From: Pseudomonas sp. R84
GTDB taxonomy: Bacteria; Pseudomonadota; Gammaproteobacteria; Pseudomonadales; Pseudomonadaceae
Reading direction: 5' to 3'
DNA length: 64,000 bases
NCBI RefSeq assembly: GCF_009834515.1
Contig: NZ_CP019426.1
Span: forward strand, 4,267,501-4,331,500
In this document: piece by piece, positions 45,955-55,443 of the stretch
Numbering within the stretch: the first letter of the stretch is position 1
How the letters are laid out: every line of letters starts with the position of its first letter
Position numbers and translations under genes: made by a program
Notes under the pieces: generated by a model
What the model was told of the DNA's origin: nothing
What the model saw: the letters and a program-made list of their open reading frames with translations, nothing else
Database searches by the model: none

Positions 45955-45994
45955 GTTTTGATCTGTGTGCATTCAGGAATTGAGGAGTGATTGC

Positions 45995-47860
45995 ATGAGT
46001 TTTTTGCGCAACATGGCGGGCCTGCTTCTGGGCAGTGCGCTGCTGTGCACCGGCACCTCGGCGCTGGCCGCTGGCAGTTATGCGCTGACGGTGTACGGCG
46101 AGGCACCGAAGTATCCGGCTAACTTCGAGCATTTCGATTTCGTCGATCCCAAGGCGCCCAAGGGCGGTTCGCTCAGTCGCGCGTCGATGGAGATCGGTCA
46201 GTACAACTACATCAGTCCGTATGCCGATCAGGGTATTTCCGTGGTGCAGGTCAACGACTGGGTGTATTCGCCGCTGGCGTTCCGCTCGCTCGACGAGCCG
46301 TACACCGTTTACGCGTTGGTCGCGCAACAGATCGAGCGCGATCCCGATGGACTCTGGGTGCGTTTCACCCTCAATCCAAAAGCACGTTTCGCTGACGGCA
46401 CGCCGATCACCGCCGAAGACGTGCGCTACACCTTCAACCTGCTGATGAGCAAGGGCAGCCTGAGTTATCGCCAGCAATACGCCGACGTGCAGGACGTGCA
46501 AATCGAAGGCCCACGGCAGGTGCGCTTCACCTTCAAGAACAACCTCAACCGCACCCTCGCGCTGGACTTGGCGACGATGCGCATCGTCCCCGAGCACTGG
46601 TGGAAAACCCGCGACTTCGCCAATGGCGGCGGTTTCGAGCCGCCGCTGGGCAGCGGCCCGTACCGGGTGAGCAAAGTCGACGCCGGGCGCAGCATCAGTT
46701 TCCAGCGCGATCCGGACTGGTGGGGCAAGGACCTGCCGGTCAGTCGCGGGATGTACAACTTCGACACGCTCACGGTGAATTTCTACGGTGACACCGACGT
46801 CGCCCGGCAACTGCTGCAGGCCGGTGCGTTCGACTACAACCGCGAATTTTCCTCGTCCGGTTACGTGGTCGGTTACGACAGCCCAGCGTTGCGCGACGGT
46901 CGCTTGCAACAGTCGATCCTCGCCCCGGACAAACCCACCGCCGCTCAGGGCTTCGTGTTCAACCTGCAGAACCCGATCTTCCAGGATCGCCGCGTGCGTC
47001 AGGCGATCAGCCTGCTGTGGGATTTCGAGTGGACCAACAAACAGATGATGCGCGGCTTCTACGTGCGTCAGAACAGCTTCTGGCCAAAGAGCGAAATGGC
47101 CGCCACCGCGCTGCCCGACGCCGAGGAATTGAAGATCCTCGAACCTTTGCGTGGGCAGATTCCCAACGAGGTCTTCACCGAGGTTTATCAGGCACCGAAA
47201 ACCGATGGCAGCGGCTACATCCGCGACAAGCAACTACAAGCACTGAAGCTGCTCGCCGAAGCCGGCTGGACGCCGCAACACAATCGTCTGGTCAACGCTG
47301 CCGGTGAGCCGCTGGATTTCACTTTTCTCGACGGCCAAGGCGGTTTCGACCGCATGCTGTTGCCGTTCAAACGCACCCTCGCGCAGATCGGCATCACCCT
47401 CAATCTGCGGCGGATCGATTCGGCGCAATACGTCAACCGTCTCAACGCCCGCGACTACGACATGATCGTCACCAGTTTCCCGCGCAGCGGCGATCCGATC
47501 GTCTCCCCTGGCCGCGAGTTGTACAGCCTGTACGCCTCGCAAAGTGCCACGCAAGTCGGCAGCTCCAACTCGATGGTGCTGGCCAATCCGGCGGTGGATC
47601 AACTGATCGACGGGCTGGTCCAGGCCAACAGCCGCGAAGCCATGGTGCATTACGCCCGAGCCCTCGACCGGGTGCTGCAATGGGGTTACTACATGATTCC
47701 CAACTATTACTCCAAAGGCACGCCGACGGTGTATCAGAACCGCTTCGGCATGCCGCCGGTGCAACCGGCCTACGACGAAGGCCTCAACACCTGGTGGGAG
47801 GTATCGGCCAAGGCGTTGACCACCCAGCAGATGCACACTCAGCTCGCGGGGGGCCAGTGA
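45995..47860 (+). CDS. yejA: Periplasmic peptide-binding protein, YejA type
   Basis: 621-aa precursor from the ATG at 45995 (GAGGAG seven bases upstream). Signal peptide ends near TSALAAGS (residue 26). The SBP_bac_5 family features are [20 protein letters not shown] and [18 protein letters not shown], the usual opening of YejA-like proteins, and SPYADQGI. Homologues deliver oligopeptides and microcin C to YejBEF. First gene of a four-gene ABC operon. Confidence 0.92.
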   Translation: MSFLRNMAGLLLGSALLCTGTSALAAGSYALTVYGEAPKYPANFEHFDFVDPKAPKGGSLSRASMEIGQYNYISPYADQGISVVQVNDWVYSPLAFRSLDEPYTVYALVAQQIERDPDGLWVRFTLNPKARFADGTPITAEDVRYTFNLLMSKGSLSYRQQYADVQDVQIEGPRQVRFTFKNNLNRTLALDLATMRIVPEHWWKTRDFANGGGFEPPLGSGPYRVSKVDAGRSISFQRDPDWWGKDLPVSRGMYNFDTLTVNFYGDTDVARQLLQAGAFDYNREFSSSGYVVGYDSPALRDGRLQQSILAPDKPTAAQGFVFNLQNPIFQDRRVRQAISLLWDFEWTNKQMMRGFYVRQNSFWPKSEMAATALPDAEELKILEPLRGQIPNEVFTEVYQAPKTDGSGYIRDKQLQALKLLAEAGWTPQHNRLVNAAGEPLDFTFLDGQGGFDRMLLPFKRTLAQIGITLNLRRIDSAQYVNRLNARDYDMIVTSFPRSGDPIVSPGRELYSLYASQSATQVGSSNSMVLANPAVDQLIDGLVQANSREAMVHYARALDRVLQWGYYMIPNYYSKGTPTVYQNRFGMPPVQPAYDEGLNTWWEVSAKALTTQQMHTQLAGGQ

Positions 47861-47861
47861 C

Positions 47862-48926
47862 ATGCTGCGTTATCTGAGTCGACGTTTGCTGCTGATCATC
47901 CCGACGCTGCTGTGCATTCTGGTGGTCAATTTCCTCATCGTGCAGGCCGCGCCGGGTGGGCCGGTGGAGCAAGCCATCGCGCGCCTGCAAGGCTTCGGCG
48001 GGCCCAGCATGGGTGGCGGTGGCGAGGTGGCCGCGATTGGTGGCGCAGGCCGTAGCAGCCGTGGCCTCGACCCAGCGCTGATCGAGGAAATCAAACACCA
48101 TTACGGCTTCGACAAACCGCTGCACGAACGCCTGTGGCTGATGCTGAAAAACTACGCGCAGCTGGATCTGGGCAGCAGTTTCTTTCGCGGCGCCAAGGTC
48201 ACCGATCTGATTGTGCAGAAGTTGCCGGTGTCGCTGTCGCTGGGTTTGTGGGCGACGTTGATCACCTACCTGATTTCGATCCCGCTGGGCATTCGCAAAG
48301 CGATCAAGAACGGCAGTGCGTTTGATGTCTGGAGCAGCACGGCGATCATCATCGGCTACGCGATGCCAGCGTTCCTCTTCGCGATTCTGTTGATCGTGGT
48401 GTTTGCCGGTGGCAGCTACGTTAACTGGTTTCCGGTGCAGGGGCTGGTGTCGGATAACTTCGACAGCCTGAGCACGCTGGGCAAGGTCGGCGACTACCTC
48501 TGGCACCTGGTGTTGCCGGTGACGGCGCTGGTGATCGGCGGCTTTGCCACGCTAACGATCCTGACCAAAAACAGCTTCCTCAACGAGATCAGCCGCCAGT
48601 ACGTGATCACCGCCCGGGCCAAGGGTCTGACCGAGAGGCGCGTGCTCTACGGCCACGTGTTTCGCAACGCCATGTTGTTGGTGGTGGCCGGTGTGCCGTC
48701 GGCGCTGATCGAGGTGTTTTTTGCCGGTTCCCTGCTGATCGAAACCATCTTCAACCTCGATGGTTTGGGGCGCATGAGCTACGAAGCGGCGGTGTCGCGC
48801 GACTATCCGGTGGTATTCGGCGCGCTGTTTCTGTTCACCCTCTTCGGCCTGTTGATCAAGCTGATCGGCGACCTCTGCTACACCCTGCTCGACCCGCGCA
48901 TCGACTTCTCGGCGAGGACTGCCTGA
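47862..48926 (+). CDS. yejB: ABC transporter permease, YejB type
   Basis: 354 aa with about six transmembrane segments and the binding-protein-dependent permease signature [20 protein letters not shown] near residue 245. The start lies one base after the yejA stop. It forms the membrane channel with the next gene product. The large periplasmic loop between segments 1 and 2 (about 35-110) is typical of YejB. Confidence 0.93.
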   Translation: MLRYLSRRLLLIIPTLLCILVVNFLIVQAAPGGPVEQAIARLQGFGGPSMGGGGEVAAIGGAGRSSRGLDPALIEEIKHHYGFDKPLHERLWLMLKNYAQLDLGSSFFRGAKVTDLIVQKLPVSLSLGLWATLITYLISIPLGIRKAIKNGSAFDVWSSTAIIIGYAMPAFLFAILLIVVFAGGSYVNWFPVQGLVSDNFDSLSTLGKVGDYLWHLVLPVTALVIGGFATLTILTKNSFLNEISRQYVITARAKGLTERRVLYGHVFRNAMLLVVAGVPSALIEVFFAGSLLIETIFNLDGLGRMSYEAAVSRDYPVVFGALFLFTLFGLLIKLIGDLCYTLLDPRIDFSARTA

Positions 48927-49948
48927 TGTTCAATCTTTCTCCTCTCGGTCAGCGCCGTGTGGCGCAGTTCAAGGCCAATCGGCGTGGGCGCTGGTCGTTG
49001 TGGCTGTTTATCGGTCTGTGCCTGATTTGCCTTGGCGGTGAGTTGATCGCCAACGACAAGCCGCTGGTGATCCGTTATCACGACGCTTTCTACTTCCCGA
49101 TCCTCAGCGATTACCTGGAAACCGATTTCGGCGGCGAGCTGCCGTTTCAGCCGGATTACGCCAGCAATTACGTACACAAATTGATCGAGGATCAGGGCGG
49201 CTGGATGCTGTTTCCGCCGATCCCGTTCAGCTACGACACAGTCAATTACGACCTCAGCGAACCGGCGCCGAGTCCGCCGTCATCGAGCAATTGGCTGGGC
49301 ACCGATGATCAGGCGCGCGATGTGCTGGCGCGGGTGATTTTCGGCACGCGAATTTCGATTCTGTTCGCGCTGATCCTCACCGGCATCAGTGCGTTTATCG
49401 GCATCGTTGCCGGGGCGTTGCAGGGTTATTACGGCGGTTGGGTCGACCTGCTCGGGCAACGGGTGCTGGAGATCTGGTCGGGGCTGCCGGTGCTGTACCT
49501 GCTGATCATTCTGTCCGGGTTTGTCTCGCCGAGTTTCTGGTGGTTGTTGGGGATCATGGCGCTGTTTTCCTGGCTGGCGCTGGTCGATGTGGTGCGCGCC
49601 GAGTTTCTCCGTGGGCGCAATCTGGAATACGTCAAAGCCGCGCGGGCGCTGGGCCTGACCGACAACGAGCTGATGTGTCGGCACATCCTGCCCAACGCGA
49701 TGACCTCCACCCTCACCTACCTGCCGTTCATTCTCACCGGCGCCATCGCCACCCTGACTGCGCTGGATTTTCTTGGTTTCGGCATGCCCGCAGGCACCGC
49801 ATCGCTGGGCGAACTGATCGGTCAGGCCAAGCGCAATCTGCAAGCGCCGTGGCTGGGGCTGACGGCGTTTTTCGCCTTGGCGCTGATTTTGTCTTTGTTG
49901 GTTTTCATCGGTGAGGCTTGCCGTGATGCGTTTGATCCAAGGAGCTGA
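48926..49948 (+). CDS. yejE: ABC transporter permease, YejE type
   Basis: 340 aa. N-terminal hydrophobic segment, a periplasmic domain (about 50-120), then five membrane segments with the EAA-loop EFLRGRNLEYVKAARALGLT. The start codon overlaps the yejB stop (TGATG). Partner of YejB in peptide import. Confidence 0.93.
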   Translation: MFNLSPLGQRRVAQFKANRRGRWSLWLFIGLCLICLGGELIANDKPLVIRYHDAFYFPILSDYLETDFGGELPFQPDYASNYVHKLIEDQGGWMLFPPIPFSYDTVNYDLSEPAPSPPSSSNWLGTDDQARDVLARVIFGTRISILFALILTGISAFIGIVAGALQGYYGGWVDLLGQRVLEIWSGLPVLYLLIILSGFVSPSFWWLLGIMALFSWLALVDVVRAEFLRGRNLEYVKAARALGLTDNELMCRHILPNAMTSTLTYLPFILTGAIATLTALDFLGFGMPAGTASLGELIGQAKRNLQAPWLGLTAFFALALILSLLVFIGEACRDAFDPRS

Positions 49949-49949
49949 G

Positions 49950-51584
49950 ATGAACGACAACCTGATTGAAATTCGCGATCTGCGCGTGGCCTTCGCCGGG
50001 CAGGAAGTGGTGCACGGTTTGAACCTCGATATTCGCCGTGGCGAATGTCTGGCACTGGTCGGTGAATCCGGCTCGGGCAAGTCGGTGACGGCGCATTCGA
50101 TTCTGCGTTTGTTGCCGGGCAAGAACGTCAGCAGCAGCGGCACGATCCGCTACAACGGCGTCGACTTGCTGCACGCCAGCGAACAGCAAATGCGCGGCTT
50201 GCGTGGCAACCGCATTGCGATGATTTTTCAGGAGCCGATGACCTCGCTCAATCCGTTGCACACGGTGGAAAAGCAGGTCAGCGAAGTGCTGGAGATTCAC
50301 AAAGGTCTGAAGGGCCGCGCCGCACGCGAACGGACATTGGAGCTGCTGGAACTGGTCGGCATTCGCCAACCTTTGCAGCGTTTGAAAGCCTATCCGCATC
50401 AGCTCTCCGGCGGTCAGCGGCAACGGGTGATGATCGCCATGGCGCTGGCCAACGAGCCGGAACTGTTGATCGCCGATGAGCCGACCACGGCGCTGGATGT
50501 GACGGTTCAGCAGAAGATTCTTGAGCTGCTGATCGAGTTGCAGCAACGCCTTGGCATGTCGCTGTTGCTGATCAGCCATGACCTCAATCTGGTGCGACGT
50601 ATCGCGCAACGGGTGTGCGTGATGCGTCAGGGCGAGATCGTCGAGGAGGCCGATTGCGAAGCGTTGTTTCGGACGCCGCAGCATCCTTACAGTCGTTTGT
50701 TGATCGAAGCGGAACCCAGCGGCGCGCCGGTGCCCAGTGAGTACGATCACAACCTGCTTGAAGTCGATGATTTAAAGGTGTGGTTCCCGTTGCCCAACGC
50801 GTTGTTCAGTCGCCAGCAGGATTACATCAAAGCGGTGGACGGCGTGAGTTTCACCCTGCAACGGGGCAAGACTTTGGGGATTGTTGGCGAGTCGGGTTCG
50901 GGTAAATCGACGCTGGGTCAGGCGATCCTGCGGTTGGTCGAGTCTGAGGGCAATATCCGTTTTGGCAACAAGCAACTGAGCCTGCTCAATCAGCGCTTGA
51001 TGCGCCCGTTGCGGCGGCAGATTCAAGTGGTGTTCCAGGATCCGTTCGGCAGCCTCAGCCCTCGGATGTCAGTGCAACAGATCATTGCCGAAGGTTTACT
51101 GACTCACGGTATCGGCACCGAGGCTGAGCGTGAGGTGGCGGTGATCCGGGTGCTGGAGGAAGTCGGCCTCGACCCGCAGAGCCGGCATCGTTATCCCCAC
51201 GAGTTTTCCGGTGGCCAGCGCCAACGCATTTCCATCGCCCGCGCACTGGTGCTGGAACCGGCGCTGATTCTGCTCGATGAGCCGACTTCGGCGCTGGATC
51301 GCACAGTGCAGAAGCAGGTGGTGGAGTTGTTGCGGCAACTACAAATCAAACATGGGCTGACCTATTTGTTTATCAGCCATGATCTGGCGGTGGTGCATGC
51401 GTTGGCGCATGACTTGATGGTGATCAAGGATGGCAAGGTGGTTGAACAGGGTTCGTCGCGGGAAATCTTTGCCGCGCCCAAACACCCATACACCCAGGAA
51501 CTCCTGAACGCCTCCCGCCTCAAGCCCGACACAAAACCCTGTAGGAGTGAGCCTGCTCGCGATAGCGGTATTCCAGTGACATAA
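49950..51584 (+). CDS. yejF: ABC transporter with two ATPase domains, YejF type; C-terminus runs into a REPIN
   Basis: 544 aa with two complete nucleotide-binding domains: Walker A VGESGSGKS at about 37-45 and 313-321, LSGGQRQR and FSGGQRQR signature motifs, Walker B LLIADEPTTALD and LILLDEPTSALD. The start at 49950 has AAGGAG upstream and lies one base after yejE. The reading frame continues past the last family-like residues (PYTQELLNASRL) into the REP sequence. Its last 15 or so residues (CRSEPARDSGIPVT) are therefore REP-encoded. Confidence 0.93.
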   Translation: MNDNLIEIRDLRVAFAGQEVVHGLNLDIRRGECLALVGESGSGKSVTAHSILRLLPGKNVSSSGTIRYNGVDLLHASEQQMRGLRGNRIAMIFQEPMTSLNPLHTVEKQVSEVLEIHKGLKGRAARERTLELLELVGIRQPLQRLKAYPHQLSGGQRQRVMIAMALANEPELLIADEPTTALDVTVQQKILELLIELQQRLGMSLLLISHDLNLVRRIAQRVCVMRQGEIVEEADCEALFRTPQHPYSRLLIEAEPSGAPVPSEYDHNLLEVDDLKVWFPLPNALFSRQQDYIKAVDGVSFTLQRGKTLGIVGESGSGKSTLGQAILRLVESEGNIRFGNKQLSLLNQRLMRPLRRQIQVVFQDPFGSLSPRMSVQQIIAEGLLTHGIGTEAEREVAVIRVLEEVGLDPQSRHRYPHEFSGGQRQRISIARALVLEPALILLDEPTSALDRTVQKQVVELLRQLQIKHGLTYLFISHDLAVVHALAHDLMVIKDGKVVEQGSSREIFAAPKHPYTQELLNASRLKPDTKPCRSEPARDSGIPVT

Positions 51585-51628
51585 GTTTTGACTGACCCAC
51601 CGCCATCGCGAGCAGGCTCACTCCTACA
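51540..51628. repeat. REPIN, GTAGGAGTGAGCC type, overlapping the 3' end of yejF
   Basis: TGTAGGAGTGAGCCTGCTCG starts inside the yejF coding sequence and supplies its last codons and stop. The right arm CGAGCAGGCTCACTCCTACA ends at 51628. Confidence 0.92.
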
Positions 51629-51754
51629 AGGGATTGGGGTGGGTCATTGAAATATTTTTCATAGGCACTGCATCCAAACGCCTCCGCCACGGGTAGTCCC
51701 TGTAACAGCCCTCTTCGGCTGCCAGCGATCTACCCTTTTCGGAGAAACATACTG

Positions 51755-52276
51755 ATGAACATCACCCAGTTGATCTGCCTCACCGGTTTGCTCACCGCCA
51801 GCGCCTCAACCTTCGCCCAAAGCAGCTATCCCGACGCGATCAAAGTCCCGGACGGCCACAAGATCGCTATGGAGACCACCGGGGTCGGCGAGATCACCTA
51901 CGAATGCCGTGACAAAGCCAATACTCCAGGACAGACCGAGTGGACCTTCGTCGGCCCGAAAGCGGTGCTCAATGATCGCAGCGGCAAACAGGTCGGCACT
52001 TACTTCGGCCCGCCGGCCACCTGGCAGGCCAAGGACGGTTCGAAGGTCACCGGCACACAATTGGCCGTCGCGCCGTCGACTCCGGGCAACCTGCCCTATC
52101 AACTGGTCAAGGCCAATCCGGCCGAGGGTAAAGGCGCTATGAGCGGCGTGAGCTACATCCAGCGCGTCGCACTCAAGGGCGGCGTGGCGCCGGGCAGCGA
52201 ATGCACAGCGGCGAACAAGGGCAAGCAGGAAGTGGTGAAGTATCAGGCTGATTACATTTTCTGGGCGGCGAACTGA
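51755..52276 (+). CDS. Exported DUF3455 protein
   Basis: 173-aa precursor with a signal peptide ending at STFAQ (residue 22). The mature part matches DUF3455: IKVPDGHKIAMETTGVGEIT, YECR and GTYFGPPATWQAKDGSKVTG, with SGVSYIQRVALKGGVAP near the end. Two cysteines (about 51 and 159) could form a disulfide. GGAGA is upstream. It precedes a sigma/anti-sigma pair of the RskA type, a frequent neighbourhood for exported proteins of this kind. Function unknown. Confidence 0.82.
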   Translation: MNITQLICLTGLLTASASTFAQSSYPDAIKVPDGHKIAMETTGVGEITYECRDKANTPGQTEWTFVGPKAVLNDRSGKQVGTYFGPPATWQAKDGSKVTGTQLAVAPSTPGNLPYQLVKANPAEGKGAMSGVSYIQRVALKGGVAPGSECTAANKGKQEVVKYQADYIFWAAN

Positions 52277-52299
52277 TCTCCGGAACACCACAAATCCCC

Positions 52300-52387
52300 T
52301 GTAGGAGTGAGCCTGCTCGCGATAGCGGTGTATCAGTGAAGAATATGCTGCTGACACACCGCTATCGCGAGCAGGCTCACTCCTACA
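52300..52387. repeat. REPIN, GTAGGAGTGAGCC type
   Basis: Complete inverted pair with GTATCAGTGA..CTGACACACC in the spacer, between the DUF3455 gene and the sigma factor gene. Confidence 0.92.
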
Positions 52388-52439
52388 AGGGGAATTATGT
52401 GTTCTGGATGTTTGCGGAATGTAAGCTAGATTGCACGAC

Positions 52440-52973
52440 ATGCCTTTAGCCGAATCCACATTCGATTACGAAGCCCGCCTCGCTGCCTGTGCCCGTGGCG
52501 AGCGGTCGGCCCTGCGCGATTTGTATGTGCAGGAAGGCCCGCGTCTGCTCGGTGTGGCCAAGCGCCTGGTGCGCGACACGGCGCTGGCGGAGGACGTTGT
52601 CCATGAAGCATTTATCAAGATCTGGAACGGTGCGGCAGGGTTTGACCCTGCGCGCGGTTCGGCGCGTGGCTGGATATTCAGCGTGACCCGGCATCTGGCG
52701 CTGAATCTGCTGCGTGATCACCGTCGTGAAACGTCGCTCGGCGTTGAACACGAAACAGTCGGGGATGCTGACGAATTCGATGCCCATGCGCATTCGGCAC
52801 GCATTCATCGTTGCCTCGAACAACTCGAGCCACAACGCCGCCACTGCATCCTGCATGCCTATGTCGACGGCTACAGCCACGCGCAAATTGCCGCGCGCCT
52901 CGACACGCCGCTGGGCACGGTCAAGGCGTGGATCAAGCGCAGCCTCAATGCGTTGCGGGAGTGCATGGGATGA
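52440..52973 (+). CDS. ECF sigma factor (SigK/RpoE-like)
   Basis: 177 aa from the ATG at 52440; the frame opens three codons earlier at a TTG. Region 2 is about 25-90 (RLVRDTALAEDVVHEAFIKI and FDPARGSARGWIFSVTRHLA). Region 4 is about 120-175 with YVDGYSHAQIAARLDTPLGT, VKAWIKRSL. The stop overlaps the anti-sigma ATG (ATGA), so the pair is translationally coupled. Its target promoters are not known; the exported proteins on both sides are candidates. Confidence 0.9.
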   Translation: MPLAESTFDYEARLAACARGERSALRDLYVQEGPRLLGVAKRLVRDTALAEDVVHEAFIKIWNGAAGFDPARGSARGWIFSVTRHLALNLLRDHRRETSLGVEHETVGDADEFDAHAHSARIHRCLEQLEPQRRHCILHAYVDGYSHAQIAARLDTPLGTVKAWIKRSLNALRECMG

Positions 52974-53662
52974 CCAGCGAATCGGCGCAGGAACGTGATG
53001 AACTGGCTGGCGAATATGTGCTCGGCACATTGACTGCCGAGCAGCGCATCGAGGTGCAACGGCGCTTGCCGAATGAGCCCGAATTGCGTGCAGCGGTGGA
53101 TGCCTGGGAACGGCGTCTGCTGGAGTTGACCGATCTGGCGCCCGCGCAACAACCCTCGGCGCTGTTGTGGCCACGGATCGAACGCAGCCTCGAACGGCTC
53201 ACGCTAAAAGCGCCGTCGACCTCATGGTGGAATCTGCTGCCGCTCTGGCGCGGGCTGAGTGCGGCTGGACTGGCCGCCACATTGATTTTGGGCTCGATCC
53301 TGCTGACCCAGACCACGCCGAAACCAAGCTTTCTGGTGGTGCTGGTCGCGCCGCAGGACAAGGCCCCGGGCTGGGTGATTCAGGCGAGCAATTCGCGGGA
53401 GATTCAGTTGATTCCGCTCGGTGTGGTCGAAGTACCGGCGGACAAGGCGCTGGAATTCTGGACCAAGGCTGACGGCTGGCAGGGGCCGGTGTCGCTGGGG
53501 CTGGTCAAGCCAGGCGAGGCTTTATCGGTGCCGCTGGACAAGTTGCCGCCGCTGCAACCCAATCAGCTGTTCGAGCTGACACTTGAGGGCGCCAATGGCT
53601 CGCCGATTGGCAAACCGACCGGGCCGATTCAGGCGATCGGGCGCGCTGTGAAGGTGCTGTAA
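52970..53662 (+). CDS. RskA-type anti-sigma factor
   Basis: 230 aa. The cytosolic N-terminal part (about 1-75: ELAGEYVLGTLTAEQRIEVQ) is the zinc-free anti-sigma domain. One membrane segment lies at about 90-110 (LSAAGLAATLILGSILL), and the periplasmic C-terminal RskA domain contains SLGLVKPGEALSVPLDKLPP. It holds the upstream sigma factor at the membrane until an envelope signal leads to its release. Confidence 0.9.
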   Translation: MTSESAQERDELAGEYVLGTLTAEQRIEVQRRLPNEPELRAAVDAWERRLLELTDLAPAQQPSALLWPRIERSLERLTLKAPSTSWWNLLPLWRGLSAAGLAATLILGSILLTQTTPKPSFLVVLVAPQDKAPGWVIQASNSREIQLIPLGVVEVPADKALEFWTKADGWQGPVSLGLVKPGEALSVPLDKLPPLQPNQLFELTLEGANGSPIGKPTGPIQAIGRAVKVL

Positions 53663-53794
53663 GGCTCTGCTCTGCGGCTCCTGGCTACCATCATCGGCAT
53701 CGATGTTCACCATCACGGCAATGAAGTTCTCATAAAAAATCCCGGGCGTAACATCTGCTCCATACCAACCAACAACACCCCGGAGCACACCATC

Positions 53795-54235
53795 ATGAAA
53801 CGCCAGACTCTTCTCGGTATCGCTTTCTCGGTCTTCGCTATCAACGCTTTCGCCGCTACCCCGGCCCACACCATGATCGCCGAAGGCGGCTCGGACAAAC
53901 TGATCGAAAGCCGTGTGGCTGAAGGTGGCTCGGATCGTCTGCTCGAACGTCGCGTTGCTGAAGGTGGTTCGGATCGTCTGATCGAACGTCGCGTTGCTGA
54001 AGGTGGTTCGGATCGTCTGATCGAACGTCGCGTTGCTGAAGGTGGTTCGGATCGTCTGATCGAACGTCGCGTGGCTGAAGGTGGTTCGGATCGTCTGCTG
54101 GAACGTCGCGTTGCTGAAGGTGGTTCGGATCGTCTGATCGAACGTCGCGTTGCCGAAGGTGGTTCGGATCGTCTGATCGAACGTCGCGTTGCCGAAGGTG
54201 GCTCGGATCGTCTGATCGAACGTCGCGTTGCCTGA
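53795..54235 (+). CDS. Secreted protein of nine 13-residue repeats
   Basis: 146-aa precursor: signal peptide about 1-21 (LLGIAFSVFAINAFAA), a short TPAHTM linker, then nine tandem units with consensus VAEGGSDRLIERR and a final VA. Units 3-5 and 7-9 are identical in protein, units 2 and 6 have Leu for Ile, and unit 1 is the most diverged (IAEGGSDKLIESR). The mature protein has no other domain and no cysteine. GGAG is ten bases before the ATG and a terminator follows. It lies just after the ECF sigma/anti-sigma pair. Regular 13-residue spacing could give a fibrous or beta-solenoid structure. Function unknown. Confidence 0.8.
   Translation: MKRQTLLGIAFSVFAINAFAATPAHTMIAEGGSDKLIESRVAEGGSDRLLERRVAEGGSDRLIERRVAEGGSDRLIERRVAEGGSDRLIERRVAEGGSDRLLERRVAEGGSDRLIERRVAEGGSDRLIERRVAEGGSDRLIERRVA
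53876..54226 (+). repeat. 39-bp minisatellite, nine units
   Basis: Nine in-frame 39-bp units, several identical in DNA as well as protein (GTTGCTGAAGGTGGTTCGGA then TCGTCTGATCGAACGTCGC). The near-identity points to recent expansion or gene conversion, and copy number is likely variable between strains. Confidence 0.92.
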
Positions 54236-54264
54236 TGATTGGCTGTAAGCGCAACACCCCAGAG

Positions 54265-54292
54265 AAACCCGGCTCCCTCAGCCGGGTTTTTT
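54265..54292 (+). terminator. Terminator of the repeat-protein gene
   Basis: AAACCCGGC-TCCCTCA-GCCGGGTTT stem with a T run; the 13 bp after it lead to the convergent DUF1615 stop codon. Confidence 0.9.
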
Positions 54293-54305
54293 ATGTCTGT
54301 GTGTT

Positions 54306-55397
54306 TTATCCCGCCTTGGCCATGCAGCGTTTGTAGCGCTCGTCCACACGCTTGGCGAACCACGCTGTGGTGAGTTTGCGAGTGATCTTCGGACTCTGCA
54401 GCACGATCCCCGGCAACACCGCACGCGGCAGCTTCTTCCCCTCCGCTTGCTCTGCCAGTTCGAACACCCGCTGATAGAGCTTGGTCTCTTCGAACTCCAG
54501 GGTTTTGCCCTTCTCCAGTTGATCGCGAATGGTCGGGTTGCGCATGCCCAATGACTTGCCGAGGGTGCGCACCGCCAGTTCCGTGCCGCCGGGCATGATC
54601 GAGTCGTAGCGGATCAGATCGCCATCCAGCGCCAGCGGAATGCCCGAGGCGCGACTCACGGCATTCTGAAACGCAGCATTGCGGCTCGCGTACCAACCGG
54701 CATTGAAATCAGCAAACCGATACAGCGGCTCGCGATAACTCACCGGATAACCGAGCAGATGCGCGATACCGAAATACATGCCACCACGGCGACTGAACAC
54801 CTCACGGCGGATCGTGCCGTCCACCGGGTACGGATAATCTTTCGCGTGCTGTTCGGCAAATTCGATGCTGACCTGCATCGGCCCGCCGGTGTGCACCGGG
54901 TTGAAGCCGCCGAACAGCGTGCGGCCCATCGGCACCCGGCCGATGAAGTCGTCGAAAATACCACTGAGTTCTTTTTCACTGCGCGCCGCATTCAGGCGTT
55001 CGCTGTAGGTCTTGCCGTTGGTTGAACGCACTTGCAATGCGCCGCTGACCAACAGGCTGGGGATATGCACTTTCGCGGCGCGACGGTCGATTTCGTCGCG
55101 GGCGATCTTGCCCAGGCCGGGCACGGTGGGGTCGGCCTGGAAGGTGGATTCCTGTTCGGCAACGGCCAGCACCGAGCACAGGTTTTGCGTGGTCGGGCTG
55201 ATGCTCTGCGCGGCAAACGCGGCGTAGATATCGGTGGCCCAGCCTTGCCGGTCAGCAGTCTTGGCCGGCATCAGCCGCACGATCTCGGCCTTCACTTCAG
55301 CAGGCGCACGAGGTACCGGCTCGGTACTGCGTTGCCCTGCGCAACCGGCGAGCACCAGCAATGCGGCGAGCGTGATCGGTAATCGAGGGTTGTGCAT
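54306..55397 (-). CDS. DUF1615 lipoprotein
   Basis: 363-aa precursor from the ATG at 55397 (GGAG upstream). Lipobox LVLAGC with Cys near residue 19. The body matches DUF1615: CSVLAVAEQESTFQADPTVP and GFNPVHTGGPMQVSIEFAEQ, YPYPVDGTIRREVFSRRGGM, and a lysozyme-like helical fold with a Glu in AVAEQEST that could be catalytic. The family is usually called a putative murein-associated lipoprotein; activity unproven. Confidence 0.85.
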   Translation of the reverse strand: MHNPRLPITLAALLVLAGCAGQRSTEPVPRAPAEVKAEIVRLMPAKTADRQGWATDIYAAFAAQSISPTTQNLCSVLAVAEQESTFQADPTVPGLGKIARDEIDRRAAKVHIPSLLVSGALQVRSTNGKTYSERLNAARSEKELSGIFDDFIGRVPMGRTLFGGFNPVHTGGPMQVSIEFAEQHAKDYPYPVDGTIRREVFSRRGGMYFGIAHLLGYPVSYREPLYRFADFNAGWYASRNAAFQNAVSRASGIPLALDGDLIRYDSIMPGGTELAVRTLGKSLGMRNPTIRDQLEKGKTLEFEETKLYQRVFELAEQAEGKKLPRAVLPGIVLQSPKITRKLTTAWFAKRVDERYKRCMAKAG

Positions 55398-55443
55398 GTT
55401 GCTCCATCCAGTCCAATAAGCCAGAACCACCATACACAATCCG

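Noticed and set aside
53876-54226. CRISPR-like periodic array
   Set aside because: Units are contiguous without unique spacers and keep an open reading frame; it is a coding minisatellite.
53713-54696. Long minus-strand frame across the 39-bp repeats (RSEPPSATRRSI repeats)
   Set aside because: It mirrors the plus-strand repeats, has no ribosome binding site and runs through the terminator into the DUF1615 gene; a shadow of the real gene.
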